From contig JAHEIO010000008.1 of NCBI GenBank assembly GCA_024639325.1, forward strand, positions 1 to 64,000: a stretch of 64,000 nucleotides of DNA, in the 5' to 3' direction. Source of the stretch: Gammaproteobacteria bacterium (GTDB lineage Bacteria; Pseudomonadota; Gammaproteobacteria; Arenicellales; JAANXG01). A program made the position numbers and the translations under genes. Shown piece after piece: positions 55,930 to 64,000 of the stretch. Below the pieces are notes generated by a model that saw nothing but the letters and a program-made list of their open reading frames with translations, was not told the origin of the DNA and did not search any database. The stretch's first letter is position 1. Every line of letters begins with the position of its first letter.

Positions 55930-57321
55930 TTAGCGCACGCCGTAAACGTACCGGGGCGGCGCGATATCGTCGTTACTGGCGGCGCTCCCTGCCGTTGAGG
56001 TCCCGCGCCCGATGCCGTAGTAGCTAAAGCCCTTGCCGGCAAGAAAATCCGGGTCGTAAATATTGCGACCATCGAAAATCACCGGTTCAAGTAGCAGCCG
56101 CTTGACCTCCTCGAAATCCGGGCTCTGAAAGACACGCCACTCCGTCACCAACGCCAGGGCGTCAGCGCCCTGCAGCGCGGCCTCCGGCGTTTCAGCCAGG
56201 TGTAAATCGTCCCGCTCTCCATAAATGCGCATGGCCTCTTCGTGCGCCGCCGGATCAAATGCGCGAACCTTGGCGCCGGCCTCCCACAGCGCCTCCAGAA
56301 GCACGCGGCTCGGTGCCTCGCGCATGTCATCCGTGTTGGGCTTGAAGGCCAGTCCCCAGATGGCGATAGTCCGACCTTTGAGGTTTCCGTCGAAATGGTG
56401 TTTGATCTTGTCCACTAATATTCGTTTCTGATTGTCGTTGACGTCCTGAACCGAGCGCAGCAGTTTGGCGTCGGAGCCGACCTCCCGGGCGGTGCGCTCC
56501 AAAGCGGATACGTCCTTAGGAAAACACGATCCACCGTAACCGCATCCCGGATAGACGAAAGAATATCCAATGCGCGTGTCCGAACCGATGCCGTGGCGCA
56601 CCTGCTCGATGTCGGCGCCAACGCGTTCCGCCAGGTTCGCCAGTTCATTCATGAAGCTGATCTTGGTCGCGAGCATGGCGTTGGCGGCGTATTTGGTCAG
56701 TTCCGCCGAGCGGATATCCATAGCAATCAGGCGGTCGCGGTGCCGGTTGAAAGGGCCGTAAATCACCCGCAACAGCTCCGTGGTCCTCGGATTGTCGGTG
56801 CCGACCACGATACGATCGGGTTTCATGAAATCATCAATGGCGGCTCCCTCCTTGAGAAACTCGGGATTGGACACCACGTCGAATTCGATCTGGACACCGC
56901 GTTTTTTCAACACCTCGCAGATCGCGGTTCTGACCTTGTCCGCCGTGCCGACAGGTACGGTTGATTTATCGACGACGACGCGGTAATCCGGCATGTACTC
57001 GCCAATAGTCTCAGCCACCCCCAGTACATACTGTAAATCCGCCGAGCCGTCCTCGTCCGCAGGAGTTCCGACGGCGATGAACTGGAATAGTCCGTGCTCT
57101 ACCGCTTCCCGGGGGTCCGTGGTGAAATTCAATCGCCCGGCTGCGATATTTTTGCTCACCAGACGGTCCAAATCGGGTTCGTAGATGGGGATCCCACCGT
57201 TTTTCAATTGTTCGATCTTCGACGCATCCACGTCCATGCACATTACTTCGTTGCCGACCTCCGCCAGACAGGCACCGGTTACCAGACCCACGTAGCCGCT
57301 TCCAAATATCGTCGTCTTCAT
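55930..57321 (-). CDS. ugd: UDP-glucose 6-dehydrogenase
   Basis: [91 protein letters not shown]. Confidence 0.88.
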   Translation of the reverse strand: MKTTIFGSGYVGLVTGACLAEVGNEVMCMDVDASKIEQLKNGGIPIYEPDLDRLVSKNIAAGRLNFTTDPREAVEHGLFQFIAVGTPADEDGSADLQYVLGVAETIGEYMPDYRVVVDKSTVPVGTADKVRTAICEVLKKRGVQIEFDVVSNPEFLKEGAAIDDFMKPDRIVVGTDNPRTTELLRVIYGPFNRHRDRLIAMDIRSAELTKYAANAMLATKISFMNELANLAERVGADIEQVRHGIGSDTRIGYSFVYPGCGYGGSCFPKDVSALERTAREVGSDAKLLRSVQDVNDNQKRILVDKIKHHFDGNLKGRTIAIWGLAFKPNTDDMREAPSRVLLEALWEAGAKVRAFDPAAHEEAMRIYGERDDLHLAETPEAALQGADALALVTEWRVFQSPDFEEVKRLLLEPVIFDGRNIYDPDFLAGKGFSYYGIGRGTSTAGSAASNDDIAPPRYVYGVR

Positions 57322-57431
57322 ACCCTTCCCCCGATCAATATTAATAACCTATTGAAAATCATAATGCGTTTTGGCCGTTTCGCAAGCTCGCTCCGGTGAT
57401 CAAGAACGCTGAAGTTCGGTTTTTCGACCGT

Positions 57432-57528
57432 GCCGAAGCTGCGAGCGAGGCGTGGCAGGACGCGGCAAACCAGCGCCGCAGTATGGTATTTTGTTTCACT
57501 GGATTGCTTCGCTGCGCTCGCAATGACG
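57432..57528. repeat. Dispersed intergenic repeat, copy between ugd and the PEP-binding gene
   Basis: ccgaagctgcgagcgaggcgtggcaggacgcggc...tttcactggattgcttcgctgcgctcgcaatgac; aligns to the reverse complement of 31819-31915 at both ends. Confidence 0.78.
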
Positions 57529-57574
57529 GGTATCCTGGACAGGAACTTATTAAGTAAACTGTCCCCGGTACGCG

Positions 57575-60517
57575 ATGAACACAATCAAGACGCAATTTGG
57601 AGCGGGGCTGATCGGCTGCGTGCTCCTCGTGACTTGTCCGGTCGTGCCGGCGACGGTGGATTTGCCGGACACCACCGTCCTGCGATCGTGGATCGAAGAT
57701 ATGAAGGCCTCGGAACGAGGCCCTTTTCGGCGCATTCGCTGGTTCTGCAAAGATGGCGCCGTACTGCCTCCCGATCCGTATGCCTGCGCGGATCGCGGCG
57801 GCGGCTGGCAGCACGGCGAGTGGACGGACCGGGTCAAGCAGCTTCGAGCGGCCGGCTACATGGTCGCCAATATATACGCCGATCTGGATGTCACCGCTCT
57901 CACCGCCGACGAGCATTATCCCGACACCCTCAATCAAATGATAATCGAGCAGTTCCTGATCGCCTCTGACAACGGTTGGATACTTCGCAAGGCCCGCTAC
58001 TACCGCGGTGCGCTGCAGGAGGAGGGCGAACGCAGGGGCGCCCGCAGGCTGCTGCTCAGGCTGGCGCAAGATCCGACATGGCTGAAGCAGCGTTACCTGC
58101 CTTTCCGCACCGCCGTGCGGTTCCTGGGCCACAGCGAGGACACCAAATCCATTGGCGAAGTTCGCCGGCTGGCAGGATCGCTGGCCGACCGAGACCCGGA
58201 TTTTGGACCCTTACGCAACAAGATTCACATCAGACCGGATTACAGTGATGCGGCCGCTGTTCGCGAGTACATCTCCCATCGGCCGGGGTCCAGCCTATCC
58301 GCGGAGTACCAGCGTCTTGCCGGGCTCATCGAGGCGGCGTACGCGGGCCCCTCGGCGGCGCAACTTTTAGAGCGCTTGGCGAATAGCGCGGATGCCAGTG
58401 CGAACCTGGCTGCCTTGTCTCGCGGCGGTGTCAACGCGCTCGCCGACGACTCCACGGCTGAACAACGATTTACTGCGACCGCTGAGTTGCTGTCGGAACT
58501 CAGAATCGCGGCCGTGAGTGAGGCCAGCGCCGGACTGAGGCTCGCGATTGCCGGAGCCAGCCACGCGCTCGAGAATGATCACTTCGTGGCGGCGACGGTG
58601 CTGCGCGATGCCATCGCAGACGCAACCCGGGCCCGCCAGCTCGACTGGTTGAAGGCAAGTGTAAAGGCAACCTATGGGGCGGGTTTGTTGAGCTCCAGGC
58701 AGCGAGACGAGCTGATCGCGGCACTGGACCGGCTGCGAGGCGCGACCCGCGTCGATCTCGAGTCCTACAAGCAAACACTCCAGTATCTTGCGCTCGTGCC
58801 CGGCTGGAGCAGCCAGCGTCAGCGATTTCATTTCGGGGAGTCGGTAGACAGGTTCAACACCATCGCACCGCGTGCCGGCGAGTTCCTGCAGGACCAGCTG
58901 CGCGCCAGTCCGCTATTTTTTTTCAGCCAGGTTCTCGATGGCCTGCTGCAGGACGCCAACCGACTGGCGGGCGTGCGACATGAATTGTTTGGTGAGGAGA
59001 TCGGTGCCGGCCTGCGCGCGCTCAATCCGGGTCTGGCGAGTGGCCGGCTGCGATCCAAGGCGCCACAATACGGAGATTCATTCGACCCACGCGGCATCTA
59101 TTTGTTAGCTTCGACTTTGGCCGATCTGCCGCCGGTAGCCGGCATACTGACAGCGGGAGAAGGCAATCCTCTCTCGCACGTACAACTTCTGGCCCGCAAC
59201 CTCGGCATTCCCAATGTGGCTGTGGACGAGTCCCTGATCCCCAGGTTGCATCAACGGGACGGCGGGGAAGTTGTGCTGGCGGCGTCTTTGCAGGGTTCGG
59301 TTCGACTGATCGACGCGGCTACCGCTCCGCGGGTTGTTCGCGGTTACGATGGGGGGGTTCCCGACACGCTGATTCGTGCCGATCTGAACAAACTCGACCT
59401 GGATCGCAAAGGCCTCATCTCTCTGCGCTCCCTGCGGGCCAGCGACTCCGGTCGCAGCGTCGGACCCAAGGCGGCCAAACTGGGAGAGCTGCATCACCAC
59501 TTCCCCGAGGCTGTGGCCGACGGGCTGGCCATACCGTTTGGCGTGTTCGCCGATTTACTCAGCCAGCCCTACCGCCAGACCGGCCTGTCGGTATTGCAAT
59601 GGATGGCGCGGCAATATCGGAGGATCGACAAGCTGACGGCAGGAACTGAAGACCACGCCAACGCGGTGGAAGACGTCAGGCTGCAGCTGCAACAGTGGAT
59701 CGAGAGCGCAGATCCGGGCGACGATTTCCGCGCCCGTCTGCGTCTCGCGATGGAACAGGAGTTTGGCAGAGAAGGCACCTACGGGGTGTTCGTCCGCAGC
59801 GACACCAACGTCGAGGACCTGCCGGGCTTCACCGGTGCCGGCTTGAATCTTACCGTCCCCAACGTGGTCGGATTCGACAATGTCCTCGAAGCGATTTCAC
59901 GGGTATGGGCATCGCCATTTACGCGGCGAGCGTACGCCTGGCGGCAATCTCGCATGGACCAGCCGGAACATGTGTACCCGGCGGTGCTGCTGTTGCGCAG
60001 CGTCGCGGTCGACAAGTCGGGTGTGTTGGTAACCCAGGACGTCGAGACGGGTGATTCCGATTGGTTCTCCGTCGCCGTGAACGAAGGCGTCGGCGGCGCC
60101 GTGGACGGTCAGGCAGCCGAGTCGTTGCGCGTTCACCTGGAGAACGGTGAAGTCAGGCTAATGGCTCAAGCAACCGTCCCCGTCAAGAGAGTCATCAGGC
60201 CCCGGGGCGGCATCGAAAAAGTTCCCGTCAGCGGTCGCGATCACGTCCTGGAAGTCGGCGAGATCGCGCAATTGATCGAGTTCGTCGAGGACCTGCCGAG
60301 GCGGTTTCCCGCCATCGTGGATGCGAATGGCAAACCGGCGCCCGCTGATATTGAATTCGGTTTTGTTGACAACAGGTTGATGTTGTTCCAGATACGGCCG
60401 TTCCTCGACAGCGGGCGGGCTCATACCAACAGCTATCTGCGATCTCTGGATGCAGATATGCGTCGGTTGGAACAGGTGATTGTCGAGCTCAACCGCAGCC
60501 CGGAGAAACGATCCTGA
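57575..60517 (+). CDS. PEP/pyruvate-binding (PEP-synthase/PPDK-like) protein with N-terminal signal peptide
   Basis: PEP-utilizer swivel AGILTAGEGNPLSHVQLLARNLGIPNVAV; PPDK ATP-binding VGPKAAKLGEL, FVRSDTNVEDLPGFTGAGL, DIEFGFVDNRLMLFQIRPF; N-terminus MNTIKTQFGAGLIGCVLLVTCPVVPA. Confidence 0.82.
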   Translation: MNTIKTQFGAGLIGCVLLVTCPVVPATVDLPDTTVLRSWIEDMKASERGPFRRIRWFCKDGAVLPPDPYACADRGGGWQHGEWTDRVKQLRAAGYMVANIYADLDVTALTADEHYPDTLNQMIIEQFLIASDNGWILRKARYYRGALQEEGERRGARRLLLRLAQDPTWLKQRYLPFRTAVRFLGHSEDTKSIGEVRRLAGSLADRDPDFGPLRNKIHIRPDYSDAAAVREYISHRPGSSLSAEYQRLAGLIEAAYAGPSAAQLLERLANSADASANLAALSRGGVNALADDSTAEQRFTATAELLSELRIAAVSEASAGLRLAIAGASHALENDHFVAATVLRDAIADATRARQLDWLKASVKATYGAGLLSSRQRDELIAALDRLRGATRVDLESYKQTLQYLALVPGWSSQRQRFHFGESVDRFNTIAPRAGEFLQDQLRASPLFFFSQVLDGLLQDANRLAGVRHELFGEEIGAGLRALNPGLASGRLRSKAPQYGDSFDPRGIYLLASTLADLPPVAGILTAGEGNPLSHVQLLARNLGIPNVAVDESLIPRLHQRDGGEVVLAASLQGSVRLIDAATAPRVVRGYDGGVPDTLIRADLNKLDLDRKGLISLRSLRASDSGRSVGPKAAKLGELHHHFPEAVADGLAIPFGVFADLLSQPYRQTGLSVLQWMARQYRRIDKLTAGTEDHANAVEDVRLQLQQWIESADPGDDFRARLRLAMEQEFGREGTYGVFVRSDTNVEDLPGFTGAGLNLTVPNVVGFDNVLEAISRVWASPFTRRAYAWRQSRMDQPEHVYPAVLLLRSVAVDKSGVLVTQDVETGDSDWFSVAVNEGVGGAVDGQAAESLRVHLENGEVRLMAQATVPVKRVIRPRGGIEKVPVSGRDHVLEVGEIAQLIEFVEDLPRRFPAIVDANGKPAPADIEFGFVDNRLMLFQIRPFLDSGRAHTNSYLRSLDADMRRLEQVIVELNRSPEKRS

Positions 60518-61773
60518 TGCGTATCATCACAATTGCCGTACTCGCCTGTGCAGCCTGGCCGCAGATCGCCGCGCCCTACCCGATCTACGACAGCGAATCT
60601 ACGGGCATACGGCGACTCGAGCATGCGCGCCTGGCCCAGGCGGGCACGACAGCCGGGCGCCAAAGGCTGCCGGGTGAATTGCTGTCGCTTGAACAGGTGG
60701 ATCTGCGGCTACTGCATCGCCGCGACCTGCAATTACCGGCTCCCGATCCGGTGTTCACCGCCCAGATAGTGCGCCTTCTCGGCGCGAACGCGGATAGGTA
60801 CGGCATCGCGGTGCTCGATCTATCCGATATCGACCGGCCCCGTTATGCGCAGCACAATAGCGAGACACTGCAGAATCCCGGCAGTGTCGGCAAGCTCATA
60901 GTCGCCGTCGCTTTATTTCAGGCGTTGGCGGATGCATATCCGGACGATCTGGATTCACGGCGCAACGTGCTGCGGGATACTCGGGTCACCGCTGATGATT
61001 TCATAATTCGCGACAGCCATAACGTAAGGTTTTGGGATCCCGGCACGCGGCAGCTATCGCGTCGACCTATTCAAATCGGCGACCGTGCTTCGTTGTTGGA
61101 GTTCGTTGACTGGATGTTGTCGCCCAGTTCGAACGCCGCCGCCAGCACGGTCATCAAACAGGCGATGTTGTTGACTCGTTTCGGGCGCGCCTACCCGGTG
61201 GATGATGCGACGGCGGTGGAATTCTTCGACAAAACCGCCAGGGCTGAGTTGGGGAAATTGCTGGTCAAGACCCTGCACAGCCCGCTGCAGCGGAATGGTT
61301 TCGACCTGAAGCGACTCCGTCAGGGCAGTTTCTTTACCGCCACCGGCAAACGCAAGGTCCCCGGCACCACCAGCTATGCCACCAGCCGAGAATTGATGAC
61401 TTACCTGCTGCGACTGGAACAAGGCCGGATCGTCGACGAATTCTCGAGCCGTGAGATTAAACGCCTGCTTTACGTGACCGAGCGGCGCATTCGCTACGCA
61501 TCTTCCCCTGCCCTGAACGAGGCCGCCGTTTATTTCAAGTCGGGTTCATTGTACAAATGCCAACCCGAGCCGGGATTTGTGTGCCTAAAGTACCACGGAA
61601 ACAAACAAAATCTGATGCATTCCGTCGCAATCGTCGAGTCGCCGGCCTTCACCCGCCGTTTGTACTACTTTGTTACCCTGGTTTCGAACGTACTGCGCAA
61701 GAACTCCGCGGTGGATCACCAAACCCTGGCGACCCGCATCCATCGCCTGATCGAGGCGGCACATACGGAATAA
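60517..61773 (+). CDS. Exported serine hydrolase (class A beta-lactamase/DD-peptidase-like)
   Basis: NPGSVGKLIVAVALFQAL (SxxK), SPSSNAAAS (SxN), YFKSGSLYKC (KSG). Start codon overlaps the preceding stop (TGATG). Confidence 0.75.
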   Translation: MRIITIAVLACAAWPQIAAPYPIYDSESTGIRRLEHARLAQAGTTAGRQRLPGELLSLEQVDLRLLHRRDLQLPAPDPVFTAQIVRLLGANADRYGIAVLDLSDIDRPRYAQHNSETLQNPGSVGKLIVAVALFQALADAYPDDLDSRRNVLRDTRVTADDFIIRDSHNVRFWDPGTRQLSRRPIQIGDRASLLEFVDWMLSPSSNAAASTVIKQAMLLTRFGRAYPVDDATAVEFFDKTARAELGKLLVKTLHSPLQRNGFDLKRLRQGSFFTATGKRKVPGTTSYATSRELMTYLLRLEQGRIVDEFSSREIKRLLYVTERRIRYASSPALNEAAVYFKSGSLYKCQPEPGFVCLKYHGNKQNLMHSVAIVESPAFTRRLYYFVTLVSNVLRKNSAVDHQTLATRIHRLIEAAHTE

Positions 61774-61778
61774 TCGGG

Positions 61779-62672
61779 CTAGGAGCCTGTCTGAGCAAGC
61801 GTGGTTGGGACAATAAGCTCGTGAAGCCGCTGAATGATCTTCGGCAACCAAACCGAACCCTGGGAATTTTCTGCCAACGCCACCGCAATGTACCGGTGTT
61901 TGCCGTCCTCGACGATTGCACTGTCGGCGTGCCAGCGCCGCCACGAACCCGATTTCCGGTATATCCGAACGCCGGGATATTTTGAAAGACCCTTGACGAA
62001 TTTATGGCGGATGCCGGGATTGCCGAGCATCGCTTTCATTTGCCGCGACAAATCGTCACGCAGCATGCGTTTGGTTTCGAGCAGGTAATAAAATCGCGCG
62101 GTCTGCAGCGCGGTGGCGCCGTGGGACAGGTTGTGCAGTGGATCTCGGCGGTACGCGGCTGATTTGCCGTATTCCTTGCCGACCCACAGGCCGCCGTTGG
62201 CATCGGGATCATAAAGGCGAAAACGATCGGACATCAGAATATCGATGAGTTCATCCTTGCCAACTCGGTTCAACATGCGCGTAGCCTCGACGTTCGAAGA
62301 CACGCGTATCATGCGGGTCAGCGAGTCCCTGGTTTCCGTGGTGAACGCCATTTCGCCCTGTTCAATCTGGACAAACGCCCCCAGGAGTATGGCGATCTTG
62401 GGCAGACTGGCGGCATAAAACATTTCGTCGCCGTTCAGCGAAGCGTATCGCGGCTTGTCCGCGTCTGTGATGTCCACCAACGCCACCGCCAGCTTCTTGT
62501 CGTCGACGACGTGTTGAAGCGCTAATGCCGCTATGGATTTTTCCAGACCATCCTGTAGTCTTGGATCGATACTTTCACGCAGCGTCGGATAGCCATCGGA
62601 CGAGTCCGCCACAACGTGGCCCGGCATCGGCGACAGCAGTGACAGGGCGATTATCATAAGGATAAATCGCAT
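61779..62672 (-). CDS. Exported serine hydrolase (class A beta-lactamase-like); likely start 62672
   Basis: FYAASLPKIAILLGAF (SxxK), RVSSNVEATRML (SxN), IYRKSGSWRRWHADSAIVEDGKHRYIAVAL (KSG); signal peptide begins MRFILMIIALSLLSP. Confidence 0.8.
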   Translation of the reverse strand: MRFILMIIALSLLSPMPGHVVADSSDGYPTLRESIDPRLQDGLEKSIAALALQHVVDDKKLAVALVDITDADKPRYASLNGDEMFYAASLPKIAILLGAFVQIEQGEMAFTTETRDSLTRMIRVSSNVEATRMLNRVGKDELIDILMSDRFRLYDPDANGGLWVGKEYGKSAAYRRDPLHNLSHGATALQTARFYYLLETKRMLRDDLSRQMKAMLGNPGIRHKFVKGLSKYPGVRIYRKSGSWRRWHADSAIVEDGKHRYIAVALAENSQGSVWLPKIIQRLHELIVPTTLAQTGS

Positions 62673-62735
62673 GGACGAGGAATCCCCCCTTTTTGCAGGT
62701 TTATAAATATACTTACTAGTCGAGAACCGGTGCAT

Positions 62736-64000
62736 ATGATACCTGCCAAAAGACTTTCGGACAATCCAACGGCCGTTGCCCGCCGGCGGGCCGCCATCCT
62801 GTTTGTCAATTTCCTGTTCATTATTCTTGCTTATTACCAGGTTAAATCCGCCAGTCGTTCCCTGTTGATCGAGCACTGGGGCGCCGACCGCTTTCCTTAT
62901 GTGTGGATCTTTTCAGCTTTGATTCTCGGCGTATTCATAGCTTTTTATCATCGCCTGGTGGAACGTTACAATCGCCTGCACGTAGTCCTTGGATCGTGTT
63001 TGTTGTTTGTCGCGCTGTTGATTTTATTCCGGGTCATGCTGGAGTCGATGAGCGCCGCGGCAACGATCGGTTTTTACGTATTCGTCGATATTCTGAGCGT
63101 AGTCCTGGTGGAGCAGTTCTGGAGCCTCGCCAACACCATAAACAACGTCGACGATGGAAAACGCTCCTATTGGTTTGTCGGCACCGGCGGGCTGGTCGGC
63201 GGCGTGCTCGGCGGCGCGCTGGCGGCGGCGCTGCTGCGCTATACGCCGATGACGACCGCCGACCTGTTGTTGTCCTGCGCCGGCTTGCTGGCGATAGTCT
63301 TCGCGCTCAACGTGGTCATGGCACGCATGGGTTTGTACGAGGAAATAAAAAGCGACGTTTCACCGGTGCAGGTGGCGAACGGATGGCGATCATTGCTGCA
63401 AAGCCGCTACTTGGTCCTGATTTCGGCGGCGTTGCTGTGCGCGCAACTCGCACAGCCCGTGGTGGAGTATCAGTTCATCAAGTCCGTGGAAGCCGCGTAT
63501 CAGGAACTCGATCAACGCACCGTGTTTATTTCCACGTTCTTCAGCGTTCTGGGTATTGTATCGATCGTCGTCAATCTGATGTTTACACCCATCATCCATC
63601 GCTTTTTCGGTATCGTTGCCGGTTTGCTGACACAGCCGATCGTCCTCGCAATCTGCTCACTGGGTTTTATTGCAATACCAAGCCTCGTGATGGCGTCGAT
63701 TGTGAAGATCAGCGATCGCGGCCTGTCATATTCGATTAACCGCGCCTCCAAGGAACAGCTGTACATCCCCATCGACCCGGTCCGTACCTATCAGGCCAAG
63801 GCGTGGATCGACATGTTTGGATACCGCTTGTTTAAAATTCTGGGTTCGGCCCTGATACTGTTATTTACGCAATGGCTGCCGGTCAGTCTGAATGTTCCGC
63901 AACTGGGCTGGATTACCGTCGCCGTATGCGCACTATGGGTCGCGGTTATCGGTCTGCTCGCCAGGGAGTACCGCGCGGTGGCGTCAATGCCGGTGCCCGC
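62736..64000 (+). CDS. NTT (Npt1/Npt2-like) nucleotide transporter/MFS-like membrane protein, truncated by the window end
   Basis: Open frame from ATG 62736 to the window end: MIPAKRLSDNPTAVARRRAAILFVNFLFIILAYYQVKSASRSLLIEHWGADRFPYVWIFSA..., multi-TM, SINRASKEQLYIPIDPVRTYQAKAWIDMFGYR. Confidence 0.7.
   Translation, partial: MIPAKRLSDNPTAVARRRAAILFVNFLFIILAYYQVKSASRSLLIEHWGADRFPYVWIFSALILGVFIAFYHRLVERYNRLHVVLGSCLLFVALLILFRVMLESMSAAATIGFYVFVDILSVVLVEQFWSLANTINNVDDGKRSYWFVGTGGLVGGVLGGALAAALLRYTPMTTADLLLSCAGLLAIVFALNVVMARMGLYEEIKSDVSPVQVANGWRSLLQSRYLVLISAALLCAQLAQPVVEYQFIKSVEAAYQELDQRTVFISTFFSVLGIVSIVVNLMFTPIIHRFFGIVAGLLTQPIVLAICSLGFIAIPSLVMASIVKISDRGLSYSINRASKEQLYIPIDPVRTYQAKAWIDMFGYRLFKILGSALILLFTQWLPVSLNVPQLGWITVAVCALWVAVIGLLAREYRAVASMPVP

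Noticed and set aside
1-64000. CRISPR array, prophage or integrative element
   Set aside because: No regularly spaced direct repeats, phage structural genes, integrase or transposase ORFs recognised; only small non-autonomous repeats.

Overview
Bacterial chromosomal window of moderate-to-high GC, probably gammaproteobacterial (inference from gene content). No rRNA, recognisable tRNA, CRISPR array, integrase or transposase gene was seen. Left end (0-10 kb): the C-terminus of a GGDEF protein, an AsmA-family protein, a TPP-riboswitch-led thiamine transporter (thiP-thiQ with a thiB apparently shrunk to a remnant), thiamine pyrophosphokinase, DUF411, a decayed membrane-protein gene and DUF2288. 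Core accessory region (about 10-36 kb): a dense block of conflict/cell-death-type domains. It holds a 1870-aa protein with two alpha/beta-hydrolases, CHAT and a helical tail; a decayed trypsin-like lipoprotein; an 'FVIMPF' nucleotide-sensor-like domain fused to TPRs; a CHAT protein fused to a metallo-beta-lactamase domain; a DUF2235 hydrolase; a subtilase plus trypsin-like pair; an animal-type haem peroxidase; a lipoprotein-like membrane TIR protein; two secreted caspase-like proteases in tail-to-tail array; and a lysozyme-like protein. Next (36-46 kb) is a redox block: catalase-like, DyP peroxidase, unknown membrane protein, c-type cytochrome and GMC oxidoreductase, containing a 270-bp MITE-like element with 35-bp terminal inverted repeats. 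Then (46-57 kb) a putative c-di-GMP-controlled polysaccharide locus: GGDEF/EAL, PilZ-HlyD (Alg44-like), an Alg8-like glycosyltransferase fused to a beta-helix domain, a TolC-like outer-membrane protein and a UDP-glucose dehydrogenase. The right end carries an exported PEP/pyruvate-binding (PEP-synthase-like) protein, two exported serine hydrolases and a truncated NTT-type nucleotide transporter. All family calls come from reading motifs by eye; no database search was run.
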